The translations under genes were made by a program, and so were the position numbers. Shown one piece after another: positions 8,127 to 17,557 of a stretch of 64,000 bases of DNA. The notes below the pieces were generated by a model. The model did no database searches and was not told the origin of the DNA. It saw only the letters and a program-made list of their open reading frames with translations. The stretch is from Lachnospiraceae bacterium (lineage in GTDB: Bacteria > Bacillota > Clostridia > Lachnospirales > Lachnospiraceae): assembly GCA_017437785.1 (NCBI GenBank), contig JAFRXH010000048.1, positions 1 to 64,000 on the forward strand. Direction: 5' to 3'. How positions within the stretch are numbered: the stretch's first letter is position 1; every line of letters begins with the position of its first letter.

Positions 8127-10088
8127 ATGGGAAAGATCGGGGATACAAACGAGATCATCGGTACCGGCTATACCAACGCGCAGGATATCGATAACGGATA
8201 TGAACCAAATAGTGCACCGCGCAAAAAGAAGCGCAGTGCAGGTGCAAAGAGACGCAAAAAAAGACGCGGCAGAGTCGCAAAGCGTGCTAACAAGGATGTG
8301 CTCAAGAGACTCGGACAGAGCGTTTTGGCGCTTATCGTTGCGCTCATCCTGATCGCTGTTGTGATAATGGTAGCATTTGGTGACCGTATAAAAGAGAGCA
8401 TGGCAAACCGTGAAGAACTGGGAGGCAGGTGGCTTTTATCGCTGCTGTATCCTGAGAAGTATTCTTACGGAATGGATCCTGCCAACTTAAAAGATTATTT
8501 CCAGTTATTCAATAATGAAGATGTTGCGATCATACTGCAGGATGAGCGTATAGCAGCTCATGCCAAGCTTTATGACGGAGCGGTTTATTTCTCGATCGAT
8601 ACGATCCGTGATCTTTTTACCAAACGTTTCTATATAAACACGGAAGAGAATAAACTTCTTTATTCCACATCCTCCCAGGTGATAAGTAACGTAATAGGTG
8701 AAAAGACTTATTATATGGATGGAGAGCTTAAGACGCTTTCCGTTCCGGTATCCCGGTTCGGAAAAGACGGAACGTTCTACATAGCAGCCGATTATGTCAG
8801 GATGTTTGCGGATTTTGACTGTAACTTCTATACCGGAGACGATCATATCAATCGTGTCCAGGTATACACAAGATGGGATGAGGATCGTGTAGCTACATTA
8901 AAGAATGATACCCAGCTGCGTATACGCGGGGGGATAAAGAGTGAGGTACTGCGTCAGGTCAATAAGGGTGAAGAGGTAGAGATCCTTGAGACCATGGAGA
9001 CCTGGAGTAAGGTAAAGACCGAAGATGCGTTTATAGGCTTTGTCGAGAACAAGACCTTAAACGAAGCTTCGACGCGTACGCTGCCGGCAGCTACCGGCGC
9101 GTATCATCCGGAGAATGACTATAATATGACTCCGGCGATGGACCGTGTTATATTGGGATGGCATCAGATATTTGATGCGGATGACGGAAGCGGTATGGAA
9201 GAGCTGACGGCTTCGGCCACCGGTATGAATGTTGTAAGTCCTACCTGGTTCTTCTTAAAGGATGAGGAAGGAGCGTATACACAGATAGGACGCAAGTCTT
9301 ATGTTGAAAAAGCACATGCAAAAGGTTATCAGGTATGGGCTCTGGTAGAGAACATGGAGGCGGATTTCGATGAATACGCACTTTTCTCTTCATCGGAGCG
9401 CAGGGCAGATCTGATACAGCGTCTTATAGCTGATTCATTGGAGCTGGGGATCGACGGCATCAATATGGATGTTGAGCTTACAGATTCAAAGCTTTCTAAG
9501 ACAGGTACGCATTATGTCCAGTTCTTAAGAGAGCTGTCCATTGAGACACATAAGAACGGACTTAGTCTATCGGTGGATGTTCCGCCTCCGACAGAAAGCA
9601 ACAAAGGTTTTGATCTGGAAGAGCTGGGATATGTTACGGATTACGTGGTGCTGATGGCATATGACGAGCATTATGCCGGTTCTGAAGCAGGCAGCGTTGC
9701 ATCCATCGCCTTCGTGGAAAAGGGGATAACGGACTGCCTTCAGAAATACAGTGTACCGGCAGAAAAGCTGGTATGCGGCATGCCTTTTTATACACGTCTC
9801 TGGAAGACGGAGGCAGGCAGTGTAACGTCCGATGCCCTGGGGATGGATACAGCCTGGGAGTGGGCCAACAACCGTTCGCTTGAAGCACAGTGGCTGGATG
9901 ATGTGTGCCAGTATTATGTGGAATACAGAGACGGAACCGCTCTTTACCAGATGTGGCTTGAGGATGTATCGGCATATCATGCCAGAACGGGTGTTATGAA
10001 AGACCTGGGGATAAAGAGTATGGCCGGCTGGAAGCTGGGGCTCGAAGGCAGCGGTGTATGGGATGCGATCTACGGAGATCTTCAGTGA
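8127..10088 (+). CDS. Membrane-anchored GH18 glycoside hydrolase with SH3-like domain
   Basis: Probably a cell-wall N-acetylglucosaminidase of the YaaH/LysM-GH18 type. A very basic N-terminal stretch (about residues 30-58) precedes a single membrane helix (about 67-90), so the enzyme is anchored with its body outside. Residues about 110-250 are a domain like those preceding SH3 modules, and about 255-315 form a bacterial SH3-like domain (LRIRGGIKSEVLRQVNKGEEVEIL). The GH18 barrel (about 330-650) carries DGINMDVE at 443-450, with Glu450 as the catalytic acid. It has its own promoter, and the tsaC gene follows after 3 bases. Confidence 0.85.
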   Translation: MGKIGDTNEIIGTGYTNAQDIDNGYEPNSAPRKKKRSAGAKRRKKRRGRVAKRANKDVLKRLGQSVLALIVALILIAVVIMVAFGDRIKESMANREELGGRWLLSLLYPEKYSYGMDPANLKDYFQLFNNEDVAIILQDERIAAHAKLYDGAVYFSIDTIRDLFTKRFYINTEENKLLYSTSSQVISNVIGEKTYYMDGELKTLSVPVSRFGKDGTFYIAADYVRMFADFDCNFYTGDDHINRVQVYTRWDEDRVATLKNDTQLRIRGGIKSEVLRQVNKGEEVEILETMETWSKVKTEDAFIGFVENKTLNEASTRTLPAATGAYHPENDYNMTPAMDRVILGWHQIFDADDGSGMEELTASATGMNVVSPTWFFLKDEEGAYTQIGRKSYVEKAHAKGYQVWALVENMEADFDEYALFSSSERRADLIQRLIADSLELGIDGINMDVELTDSKLSKTGTHYVQFLRELSIETHKNGLSLSVDVPPPTESNKGFDLEELGYVTDYVVLMAYDEHYAGSEAGSVASIAFVEKGITDCLQKYSVPAEKLVCGMPFYTRLWKTEAGSVTSDALGMDTAWEWANNRSLEAQWLDDVCQYYVEYRDGTALYQMWLEDVSAYHARTGVMKDLGIKSMAGWKLGLEGSGVWDAIYGDLQ

Positions 10089-10091
10089 TTA

Positions 10092-11135
10092 ATGGAAACA
10101 CAGATATTAAAAGCAGATGAATTGGATGCGGTCTGTGAAAAGGCCGGTGAGATATTAAAAAAAGGCGGATTGGTGGCGTTTCCCACCGAGACCGTATACG
10201 GACTGGGAGGGGATGCGTTTAATCCCGATTCTTCCAGGAAGATATATGCGGCAAAGGGAAGACCGTCGGATAACCCGCTGATAGTGCATATAGCGGAGCT
10301 GTCTGCGCTTGATAAGTTAAGTGCCGATATACCGCAGACGTTATACGATCTGGCAGAGGCATTCTGGCCCGGACCGCTTACCATGATAATCAAAAAGCGT
10401 GAGTCGGTACCGTGTGAGACTACCGGAGGGCTGGATACCGTGGCCATACGTATGCCCGATCATCCTGTGGCGCTTAAGCTGATACGTGCCGGAGGCGGGT
10501 ATATAGCTGCTCCCAGTGCCAACGCATCGGGACGCCCCAGTCCCACGCTGGCATCACATGTGGCTGAGGATCTGAGCGGCCGCATAGATATGATAATTGA
10601 CGGCGGTGAAGTGGGGATAGGCATTGAATCGACGATAGTGGATCTAAGCGGTGAAGTGCCGATGATACTGCGGCCCGGCTATGTTACGCATGATATGTTA
10701 AGCCGTATCCTGGGGCATGTTGAGAGCGATCCGACTCTTATGAAAAAGACCGAAGGCGGAAGACCCAAAGCGCCCGGTATGCGGTACAGACATTATGCAC
10801 CCAAGGGTGATATGCAGCTCTTTGCGGGCGATATGGCTTGTGTGGCGGAGACCATCAATAAAAAGGTGGCACGGAGCAGTAAAAAGTGCGGGATACTCTG
10901 CTGTGATGAAAGTGCGGGGCTTTATGATAATGCAGTGATACGGAGTCTGGGCAGCCGCAGCGATCTTAGATCGGTTGCACTTAATATATACAGGGCACTG
11001 CGTGAATTTGACGATGAGGGTATTGAAGAGATATACGCCGAGAGTTTTGATACCGATGGCTTCGGACAGGCTGTGATGAACAGGATGTTAAAAGCTGCCG
11101 GCTACAATATAATAAATACGGAGGAAACAAAATGA
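10092..11135 (+). CDS. tsaC: L-threonylcarbamoyladenylate synthase (TsaC/Sua5 long form)
   Basis: The enzyme makes threonylcarbamoyl-AMP from threonine, bicarbonate and ATP for the t6A37 modification of ANN-decoding tRNAs. The YrdC domain (about 10-205) shows FPTETVYGLGGDA, KGRPSDNPLIVHI and SANASGRPSPT. The C-terminal Sua5 domain (about 235-347) begins after the linker APGMRYRHYAPKGD, so this is the long Sua5 form and not the short TsaC. Its stop overlaps the rpiB start by 4 bases. Confidence 0.93.
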   Translation: METQILKADELDAVCEKAGEILKKGGLVAFPTETVYGLGGDAFNPDSSRKIYAAKGRPSDNPLIVHIAELSALDKLSADIPQTLYDLAEAFWPGPLTMIIKKRESVPCETTGGLDTVAIRMPDHPVALKLIRAGGGYIAAPSANASGRPSPTLASHVAEDLSGRIDMIIDGGEVGIGIESTIVDLSGEVPMILRPGYVTHDMLSRILGHVESDPTLMKKTEGGRPKAPGMRYRHYAPKGDMQLFAGDMACVAETINKKVARSSKKCGILCCDESAGLYDNAVIRSLGSRSDLRSVALNIYRALREFDDEGIEEIYAESFDTDGFGQAVMNRMLKAAGYNIINTEETK

Positions 11136-11575
11136 AGATTGCGATAGGAAGTGACCACGGAGCATACGATCTTAAGCAGGATATGATACCCTGGCTTAAG
11201 GAACAGGGCTTTGAAGTGATCGACAAGGGCTGCGATTCACATGATTCCTGCGATTATCCCATATATGCAAGGGCTGTGGCAGAGGCTGTGGCAGACAAGA
11301 GCGCCGATAAGGGTATCGTGCTCTGCACTACAGGTATAGGAGCCAGCATAGCAGCCAATAAGGTAAAGGGAATTCGCTGTGCACTTTGCCACAACGAGCA
11401 TACCGCACAGATGACACGTCTTCATAATGATTCGAATGTACTGGCCATGGGCGCAGCAGAGCTTACTCCCGTGCTGGCTAAGCGTATAGCAAAGATCTGG
11501 CTTGATACCGAGTTCTCGGGTGAAGAGAAACATGCACGCCGTATAAGACTCATTTCGGAGATAGAGGAGGCTTAA
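11132..11575 (+). CDS. rpiB: Ribose 5-phosphate isomerase B
   Basis: It interconverts ribulose 5-phosphate and ribose 5-phosphate in the pentose phosphate pathway. The 147-aa length is normal. GSDHGAYDLK at the N-terminus and the active-site cysteine loop CTTGIGASIAANK are diagnostic of the RpiB/LacAB fold. It is coupled to tsaC by an ATGA overlap and to the deaminase gene by one base. Confidence 0.95.
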   Translation: MKIAIGSDHGAYDLKQDMIPWLKEQGFEVIDKGCDSHDSCDYPIYARAVAEAVADKSADKGIVLCTTGIGASIAANKVKGIRCALCHNEHTAQMTRLHNDSNVLAMGAAELTPVLAKRIAKIWLDTEFSGEEKHARRIRLISEIEEA

Positions 11576-11576
11576 G

Positions 11577-12059
11577 ATGGGAAAGCGTGTCGGCTATATC
11601 AGCTGGGATGAGTATTTTATGGGTGTATCCACACTTTCCGCACAGCGTTCAAAGGATCCCAATACCCAGGTGGGTGCCTGCATCGTAAGTGACGACAATA
11701 AGATCCTATCCATGGGTTATAACGGTTTCCCCAACGGGGTCAGTGATGATGAATTTCCCTGGGAACGTGAGGGGAATGAACTGGATACCAAGTACCCTTA
11801 CGTGACACACAGTGAATTAAATGCCATATTGAATTATCGCGGAGGCTCTCTTGAGGGGACCAAGCTGTATGTTACGCTGTTTCCCTGCAACGAGTGTGCC
11901 AAAGCGATAATACAGGCGGGCATCAAAACGGTGGTGTACGCCGATGACAAGTATGACGGTACGCCCGCAAACACCGCAGCCAAGAGGCTTTTTGATGCGG
12001 CAGGGGTACGTTATTACAGATACCAGCACAGTGGTAAGAAGATAGAGATAGATCTGTAA
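11577..12059 (+). CDS. dCMP deaminase (ComEB-like)
   Basis: A zinc-dependent deaminase that would convert dCMP to dUMP for thymidylate synthesis. The metal ligands are in HSELNAI (the HAE-type motif with Ser) and PCNEC. The N-terminus SWDEYFMGVSTLSAQRSKDPNTQVGA and the GYNGFP motif are typical. 160 aa is the usual length. Placement one base after rpiB suggests one transcript. Confidence 0.92.
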   Translation: MGKRVGYISWDEYFMGVSTLSAQRSKDPNTQVGACIVSDDNKILSMGYNGFPNGVSDDEFPWEREGNELDTKYPYVTHSELNAILNYRGGSLEGTKLYVTLFPCNECAKAIIQAGIKTVVYADDKYDGTPANTAAKRLFDAAGVRYYRYQHSGKKIEIDL

Positions 12060-12060
12060 G

Positions 12061-13275
12061 ATGATAAGCAGTAAAGAAGCAAAGAGAAGAAGAGTGATAC
12101 GCCTTCTGGTAAGCGTGATGCTTATCTTCTTTTTGTGTCTGATCCGCGCAGATGCCACATCCGATACCAAGGAGAAGATGGAGCAGGCGGAGCAGAAGAA
12201 GGAAGAAAAGGAACAGGAGCTGGCACAGGCACAGCAGGATCTGGCACAGACCGAAGAGAAGCTTGCAGGCCTTAAGGCGGTCAGGAATGATTACCAGGGC
12301 GAGATGAATGTCTTAAACGAAGAGATGCAGCTGGTGGCCGATCATCTGGCAGTGCTGGAGACCAAGATAGACCTTAAACAGATGGAGATCGACCGTACCA
12401 GGCTGGAACTTGAAGAAGCGACCGACCGCCGTATCGGACAGTACGAGAGCATGAAGGCGCGCATACGTTTTCTGTATGAAGGCGGGGCGACCAATATGCT
12501 GGAGCTCATGCTGAATGCCGAGAACTTTGCGGATTTCTTAAACTATGCGGAATATATGGACGAACTGCTCAGTTATGACAGGATGATGCTGGATGCATAT
12601 AAGCAGACGGAAGAGGAGATCACCCGCGCAGGAGAGCAGCTGGAGATCGAAATGGCTGAGCTGGACGAGCTGAAAGAAGATATCTACAGACAGCAGGACC
12701 GTGTAAGCGAGCTTATGGGGCAGACCGCAGTGCGTATCGCAAAGACGGAAGATTCAATAGATGAGATGAATGCCCAGGCCGATGCTTTTGAACAGGACGT
12801 CAATGAAAAAACACAGGAAGTGGCTGATGCGACTGAAGAATATAAAAAGATAAAAGCAAAATACGAGGAAGAATTAAGACTTTCACGTCTTGCGGCACAG
12901 TCTACCTGGAGAAATATCTCCGAGGTTACATTTGAGGAAAATGACAGGTATCTGCTGGCAAACCTGATATATTGCGAAGCCGGCGGAGAGCCCTATGAAG
13001 GACAGGTGGCCGTCGGTGCGGTGGTAATAAACCGTGTGCTGAGCTCGCGTTACCCCGATACCGTTACCGGAGTGATATATCAGAGAGGACAGTTTTCACC
13101 GGTGGATTACGGAACCCTGGCCAATGCACTTAATGTCAATAAAGCCACTGACAGCTGTTACCGTGCGGCTGATGAGGCTATGGCCGGCAGGACCAATGTG
13201 GGGAACTGCGTGTATTTCCGTACACCCATTCCCGGTCTTGAAGGCATAAGGATAGGCGGACACATTTTCTATTGA
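12061..13275 (+). CDS. Secreted coiled-coil protein with SleB-type cell-wall hydrolase domain
   Basis: A 404-aa exported protein. The basic head plus hydrophobic segment (about residues 10-31) is a signal peptide. Residues about 38-285 are strongly coiled-coil (E/Q/K heptads), in the manner of PcsB/CwlO hydrolases. The C-terminal domain (about 297-404) matches SleB/Hydrolase_2: NLIYCEAGGEPYEGQVAVG, VVINRV and FSPVDYG, with the catalytic Glu in the YCEAGGE segment. It probably cleaves peptidoglycan during growth or sporulation. It starts one base after the deaminase stop. Confidence 0.85.
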   Translation: MISSKEAKRRRVIRLLVSVMLIFFLCLIRADATSDTKEKMEQAEQKKEEKEQELAQAQQDLAQTEEKLAGLKAVRNDYQGEMNVLNEEMQLVADHLAVLETKIDLKQMEIDRTRLELEEATDRRIGQYESMKARIRFLYEGGATNMLELMLNAENFADFLNYAEYMDELLSYDRMMLDAYKQTEEEITRAGEQLEIEMAELDELKEDIYRQQDRVSELMGQTAVRIAKTEDSIDEMNAQADAFEQDVNEKTQEVADATEEYKKIKAKYEEELRLSRLAAQSTWRNISEVTFEENDRYLLANLIYCEAGGEPYEGQVAVGAVVINRVLSSRYPDTVTGVIYQRGQFSPVDYGTLANALNVNKATDSCYRAADEAMAGRTNVGNCVYFRTPIPGLEGIRIGGHIFY

Positions 13276-13297
13276 GCCCGGATAAGGAGGAAACGAC

Positions 13298-13789
13298 ATG
13301 GATAATATATTTCCACTGCTTTACCGTAAACGTCTCATCCCCTTGGAATGTGTACCGCTTAAGGATGATCAGATCCTTAAGTGGGATGAAAACATCATCC
13401 TTACCAAATGGAATGCCTTAAAGCCCAAGAAGGACCTTCATCACGGCTATTCCTGCTATTTCTTAAAAGAGGGCTATAAGGTAAGTAAATTCTATACTGC
13501 AGATAACACCCTGTTATACTGGTATTGCGATATAGTTGATTTTGAAAAGAGCACCACTGAGGATGCTCTTATAGTAACGGATCTTTTAGCTGATGTGATA
13601 ATCTATCCCGACGGCTTCGTAAAGGTAGTGGATATCGACGAGATGGTCACCTGCCTTGATGAAGACCTGATCAGTCTTGAACAGTTGAAACATTCCCTTA
13701 CCCAGCTGGATAAACTTCTTAAGATAATCTACGCGGATAAATTCGACACCCTGACTATCTTTATCGAAGAAGAGGAAAGGAAGGGCTAA
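13298..13789 (+). CDS. DUF402 family protein
   Basis: A 163-aa cytoplasmic protein with the DUF402 layout: WYCDIVDFE and the following DLLADVIIYPDG with VKVVDIDE. Members include nucleotide phosphatases, but the residues needed for that activity cannot be confirmed by eye, so I make no functional claim. AAGGAGGAAACGAC precedes ATG 13298. The 3' end overlaps the convergent pyrC end by 4 bases. Confidence 0.78.
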   Translation: MDNIFPLLYRKRLIPLECVPLKDDQILKWDENIILTKWNALKPKKDLHHGYSCYFLKEGYKVSKFYTADNTLLYWYCDIVDFEKSTTEDALIVTDLLADVIIYPDGFVKVVDIDEMVTCLDEDLISLEQLKHSLTQLDKLLKIIYADKFDTLTIFIEEEERKG

Positions 13790-15048
13790 GCCTCAAATAC
13801 TATCCTTCCTCCGCAGACGGTATATCTTACCCGGCCTTTCAGTTCCCACCCTGTAAAGGGTGTATTTGATGATCTGGATGCGTATTTTTCGCTGATCCAT
13901 TTTTCGTCCGGATCGTATATTGCGATATCTGCCGGGCCGCCTTCTTTAAGTACTCCCGCGTTAAGACCATATATGCGGGCGGGATCCGTACTTAATCTGC
14001 GGATCAGATCTTCCGCACTTAAATACCCTCCGTCAACCAGGATCATATTACCCAGAGCCAGAGCTGTTTCCAGGCCTATGATCCCGCTGGGCGCTTCGGT
14101 CAGGCCTTTGGCCTTTTCGTCGCTGCAGTGGGGGGCGTGGTCTGTGGCGATCATCTCGATGGTGCCGTCTGAGAGACCCTCTATTATGGCCATCCTGTCT
14201 TCCTCTGTACGAAGAGGAGGATTCATCTTAGCCATGCTTCCGTATTTTATCGCAGCTTCTTCGGTGAGTGTAAAGTGGTGGGGAGTGGCTTCGGCATGTA
14301 TGTTGGCGGCACTCTTTCTGGCCTGTCTTACCAGTTCCACACCTTCCTTTGTGCTTATATGCTGTATATCAATATCAGCGCCTGTTTTTAATGCAAGTGC
14401 GATATCACGCTCGATCATCGATATCTCTGCCATACGGTCGGCACCGCCTATGCCGTAGTGTGCGGATGCAGCGCCTTTGTTATAGCCGGGAGTTACGATA
14501 TACTGCGGATCTTCTTCATGGAAACTGATGGGTTTGCCCAGTTCTTTTACTATCTTCATGGCCTGTTCGACCAGGGCGGCATCCATGATCGGTTTTCCGT
14601 CATCGGTAAAGCCTGCGGCACCGGCATCGGAGAGGGCCTTCATATCTACGAGCTCTTCGCCTTTCATACCCATGGTAACATTGGCGCAGGCATATACGTT
14701 TATTCCTGTTTCGCGGCCTTTACCCAGCATGTAATCAAGGGTATCGGTATTATCTACAGCCGGTATCGTATTGGCCATCATTACTACGGATGTATAGCCG
14801 CCGGCAGCGGCAGCGGCGGCACCGGTATATATATCTTCCTTACGTGTCTGGCCGGGATCCCTGAAGTGTACATGCACATCTACAAAGCCGGGAGCGGCGA
14901 TGCAGCCTTTCGCATCTATGAGCCTGTCTGCTGCTGCTTCGATATTCTTACCCATCTGAAGGATGCACTTATCTTCGGTTAAGATATCCATGATCCCGGA
15001 TCTTCCGGCCGGATTTACCACGTTTGCATTTTTGATAAGTAATCTCAT
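13786..15048 (-). CDS. pyrC: Dihydroorotase
   Basis: It closes carbamoyl-aspartate to dihydroorotate in pyrimidine synthesis. The amidohydrolase metal motif DVHVHFRDPG, the GFTDDGKP loop and ATDHAPH are all present, and 420 aa fits the class I bacterial enzyme. A clean AGGAGG lies before ATG. It is convergent with the DUF402 gene. No other pyr gene is adjacent. Confidence 0.95.
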   Translation of the reverse strand: MRLLIKNANVVNPAGRSGIMDILTEDKCILQMGKNIEAAADRLIDAKGCIAAPGFVDVHVHFRDPGQTRKEDIYTGAAAAAAGGYTSVVMMANTIPAVDNTDTLDYMLGKGRETGINVYACANVTMGMKGEELVDMKALSDAGAAGFTDDGKPIMDAALVEQAMKIVKELGKPISFHEEDPQYIVTPGYNKGAASAHYGIGGADRMAEISMIERDIALALKTGADIDIQHISTKEGVELVRQARKSAANIHAEATPHHFTLTEEAAIKYGSMAKMNPPLRTEEDRMAIIEGLSDGTIEMIATDHAPHCSDEKAKGLTEAPSGIIGLETALALGNMILVDGGYLSAEDLIRRLSTDPARIYGLNAGVLKEGGPADIAIYDPDEKWISEKYASRSSNTPFTGWELKGRVRYTVCGGRIVFEA

Positions 15049-15081
15049 TCTCAGAACCTCCTGTATTGTACGTTTGCCGTT

Positions 15082-15933
15082 TCAGTTTTTGTGCACGGCA
15101 TCATATACTTCGCGCTTGGGGATGCCGCGGTCTAAAGATACCTGTTTTAAGGCGGCTTTATGGTCCATGCCCTGTGCTTCGTACTGCGCCACATGATCTG
15201 CTATGGAGATATCCTCCCAGGACCGGCGCTGTTCACGTATCAGATCATCCTCGTCGCGGCCTTCGATCACCAGGACATATTCACCGCGGGGTTCATTTTC
15301 GTTATAGTAACTGACGGCTTCACTCAGACTTATGTGCTGCACATCTTCAAAGCGCTTGGTAAGCTCGCGGCATAAAGCGCTGCGGCGGTCTCCAAGGGTA
15401 TCGTATAATTCGGAAAGCGTCGCCTTTAAGTGATGGGGGGCTTCGTATATTATTATGGTCCGCGTCTCGGTCTTTAATTCATCCAGTATGCGCCGGCGCT
15501 GTTTCTTATCGGGCGGAAGGAAGGCTTCGAAGCAGAAACGCCTTGTACTTAAGCCTGACAGGGTAAGCGCCGTGATACAGGCTGCGGGGCCGGGCAGACT
15601 GCTGACCCTGATACCTTCTTCTATGCACATGGCTACCAGCGTCTCACCCGGATCGGAGATACAGGGCGTGCCTGCATCCGTTATAAGAGCGATGTTTAAG
15701 CCCTGACGCATTTTTTCGATAAGCGTTTTGGCTTTGTCGTATTTATTGTATTCATGGTAGCTGGTAAGAGCTGTTTTTATACCGAAATGATTGAGCAGTT
15801 TCAGACTGCCGCGTGTATCTTCGGCAGCGATCAGATCCGCGCTCTGAAGTGTTTCCAGCACCCTGGCTGTAATGTCGCCAAGATTGCCTATGGGAGTGGC
15901 GCACAGATACAGCATACCGCATTCAGAAGCCAT
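15082..15933 (-). CDS. rsmI: 16S rRNA (cytidine1402-2'-O)-methyltransferase
   Basis: It methylates C1402 in the ribosomal decoding centre using SAM. LYLCATPIGNLGDITARVLETL, AAEDTR and the glycine-rich ALITDAGTPCISDPG are RsmI signatures (tetrapyrrole methylase fold). 283 aa is normal. AGGAGGGATT precedes its ATG, and it overlaps trmN6 by 11 bases. It is the last gene of the holB-ricT cluster. Confidence 0.95.
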   Translation of the reverse strand: MASECGMLYLCATPIGNLGDITARVLETLQSADLIAAEDTRGSLKLLNHFGIKTALTSYHEYNKYDKAKTLIEKMRQGLNIALITDAGTPCISDPGETLVAMCIEEGIRVSSLPGPAACITALTLSGLSTRRFCFEAFLPPDKKQRRRILDELKTETRTIIIYEAPHHLKATLSELYDTLGDRRSALCRELTKRFEDVQHISLSEAVSYYNENEPRGEYVLVIEGRDEDDLIREQRRSWEDISIADHVAQYEAQGMDHKAALKQVSLDRGIPKREVYDAVHKN

Positions 15934-16639
15934 AATCCCTCCTCATTTCCTCACTGTATACATCCTGTTTTTCATAAAGTATGAGCGGTTTCTCGACTTT
16001 CATTCCCTTTTTTCCGTCCTTGACAGCTTCTATCAGTATCATCGACGGCTCTCTGTCGGCAAAGGGATGCACCATGCGCAGGCGCTTGGGTTCCATGCGG
16101 TTTGCACTTAATGTGCACAGCAGTTCGGACAGACGTTCCGGTTTATGTACCAGAAAGAGACTGCCGCCATGGTGAAGTACGATAAAACTCTGTTTAACAA
16201 CATCTTCAAAAGTACATAATATCTCGTGTCTGGCTATAGCCAGCGGGCTGTCGGGATTGGTGATACCGCTTCCAGCTGCCATATACGGAGGATTGGAGCA
16301 TACCACTGAAAAAGAAGCAGGGCCGAAAAGCTTTCCTGCTTCTTTTATATCGCCTTGTACTATATGTATGCGATCCGAGAGGCCGTTTAATTCAACGCTC
16401 TTAGCTGCCATGTCGGCGCTTTCTTTCTGTATCTCTAATCCGAAGAGCTCGGATGCCTGTGTCTTTGCCGATAAGAGCAGGGGAAGGATACCGGTGCCGG
16501 TGCCCATATCGAGCAGCCGGGCATCTTTCTTTACCTTAACAAAGCCGGATAATACCACGGCATCCATACCGAAACAGAACCTGTCGGTATCCTGCAGGAT
16601 CTTAAGTCCCGAAAGCTGCAGATCATCCAGTCTCTCCAT
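15923..16639 (-). CDS. tRNA1(Val) (adenine37-N6)-methyltransferase-like protein (TrmN6/YabB)
   Basis: A Rossmann-fold SAM methyltransferase of 238 aa. Motif I is LLDMGTGTGILPLLL, and the adenine-N6 catalytic motif is NPPY. The N-terminal LQLSGLKILQDTDRFCFGMDAVVLSGF is characteristic of the YfiC/YabB group. The neighbourhood (ricT upstream, rsmI downstream) is the same as in Bacillus. Confidence 0.88.
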   Translation of the reverse strand: MERLDDLQLSGLKILQDTDRFCFGMDAVVLSGFVKVKKDARLLDMGTGTGILPLLLSAKTQASELFGLEIQKESADMAAKSVELNGLSDRIHIVQGDIKEAGKLFGPASFSVVCSNPPYMAAGSGITNPDSPLAIARHEILCTFEDVVKQSFIVLHHGGSLFLVHKPERLSELLCTLSANRMEPKRLRMVHPFADREPSMILIEAVKDGKKGMKVEKPLILYEKQDVYSEEMRRDYGF

Positions 16640-16643
16640 GGTC

Positions 16644-17552
16644 TTAATCTTCCGGCTTTTCCAGCTTCTTCAGTTCCTGAAGCTCTTCCTTGGAGAGCTT
16701 CTCCTGATTCCTGTTGTCTTTCTTATTGTTATTGTGTGAGCGCTTGGTAAACTTGAGCTCTTCAACAGGATATTCTTCTATTTCCTTCTCATCGTTTACA
16801 TCAACGATGACCTGTACTTTCTGACGGAGTACGTCCACGCTCTGTACAGTTCCGGTCGTATTGTAGGGCGTTACCACCTCATCGCCTACACGGGGCAGAC
16901 GGCGGTTAAGATATGAATAGGTATCAGCCTCGTACTGGAGGCAGCACATAAGGCGTCCGCACATGCCGCTTATCTTTCCGGGATTTAAGGACAGTCCCTG
17001 TTCCTTTGCCATCTTTATGGAAACGGGGATGAAATCGGACATATAGGAATGGCAGCAGAGTACCCTGCCGCAGCTTCCCAGACCGCCTAAAAGCTTGGTG
17101 GCATCACGCACACCGATCTGGCGCAGTTCTATCCTGGTACGGAACTGGCTTGCCAGGTCCTTTACCAGCTCACGGAAATCCACACGTCCGTCGGCGGTAA
17201 AGTAAAATACCACCTTATTGCGGTCGAAAGTGTATTCCACATCTATAAGCTTCATATCCAGTCCCCTGGAGCGGATCTTTTCCTTGGCAATGGGGATGGC
17301 GATCTTTTCTTTTTCGCGGTTTTCCGTATTTATGGCATCATCTTCGGCAGTGGCCATGCGGATGATGGGCTTTAAGGGCTGTGTGAACTTATCGTCGTCG
17401 ATCTGTCTGGGTTCGCTCACGGCGGTACCGTATTCCACGCCCCTTGCAGTCTCGACTATAACATGACTGCCCCTTTTTATCTGATATTCGCCGGGATCAA
17501 AGAAATATACCTTGCCTCCCGTGCGGAAACGTATTCCTACAATAGTTTTCAT
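16644..17552 (-). CDS. ricT: PSP1-domain protein RicT (YaaT)
   Basis: In Bacillus this is part of the RicA/F/T (Y) complex, which promotes RNase Y-dependent mRNA processing, sporulation and competence. The PSP1 domain includes the conserved LGGLGSCGRVLCC, GKISGMCGRLMCCLQYE and QIGVRDATKLLGG, with the cysteine clusters linked to Fe-S binding. The C-terminus is a basic Asn/Lys-rich tail. It lies 5 bases after holB. Confidence 0.93.
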   Translation of the reverse strand: MKTIVGIRFRTGGKVYFFDPGEYQIKRGSHVIVETARGVEYGTAVSEPRQIDDDKFTQPLKPIIRMATAEDDAINTENREKEKIAIPIAKEKIRSRGLDMKLIDVEYTFDRNKVVFYFTADGRVDFRELVKDLASQFRTRIELRQIGVRDATKLLGGLGSCGRVLCCHSYMSDFIPVSIKMAKEQGLSLNPGKISGMCGRLMCCLQYEADTYSYLNRRLPRVGDEVVTPYNTTGTVQSVDVLRQKVQVIVDVNDEKEIEEYPVEELKFTKRSHNNNKKDNRNQEKLSKEELQELKKLEKPED

Positions 17553-17557
17553 TAATA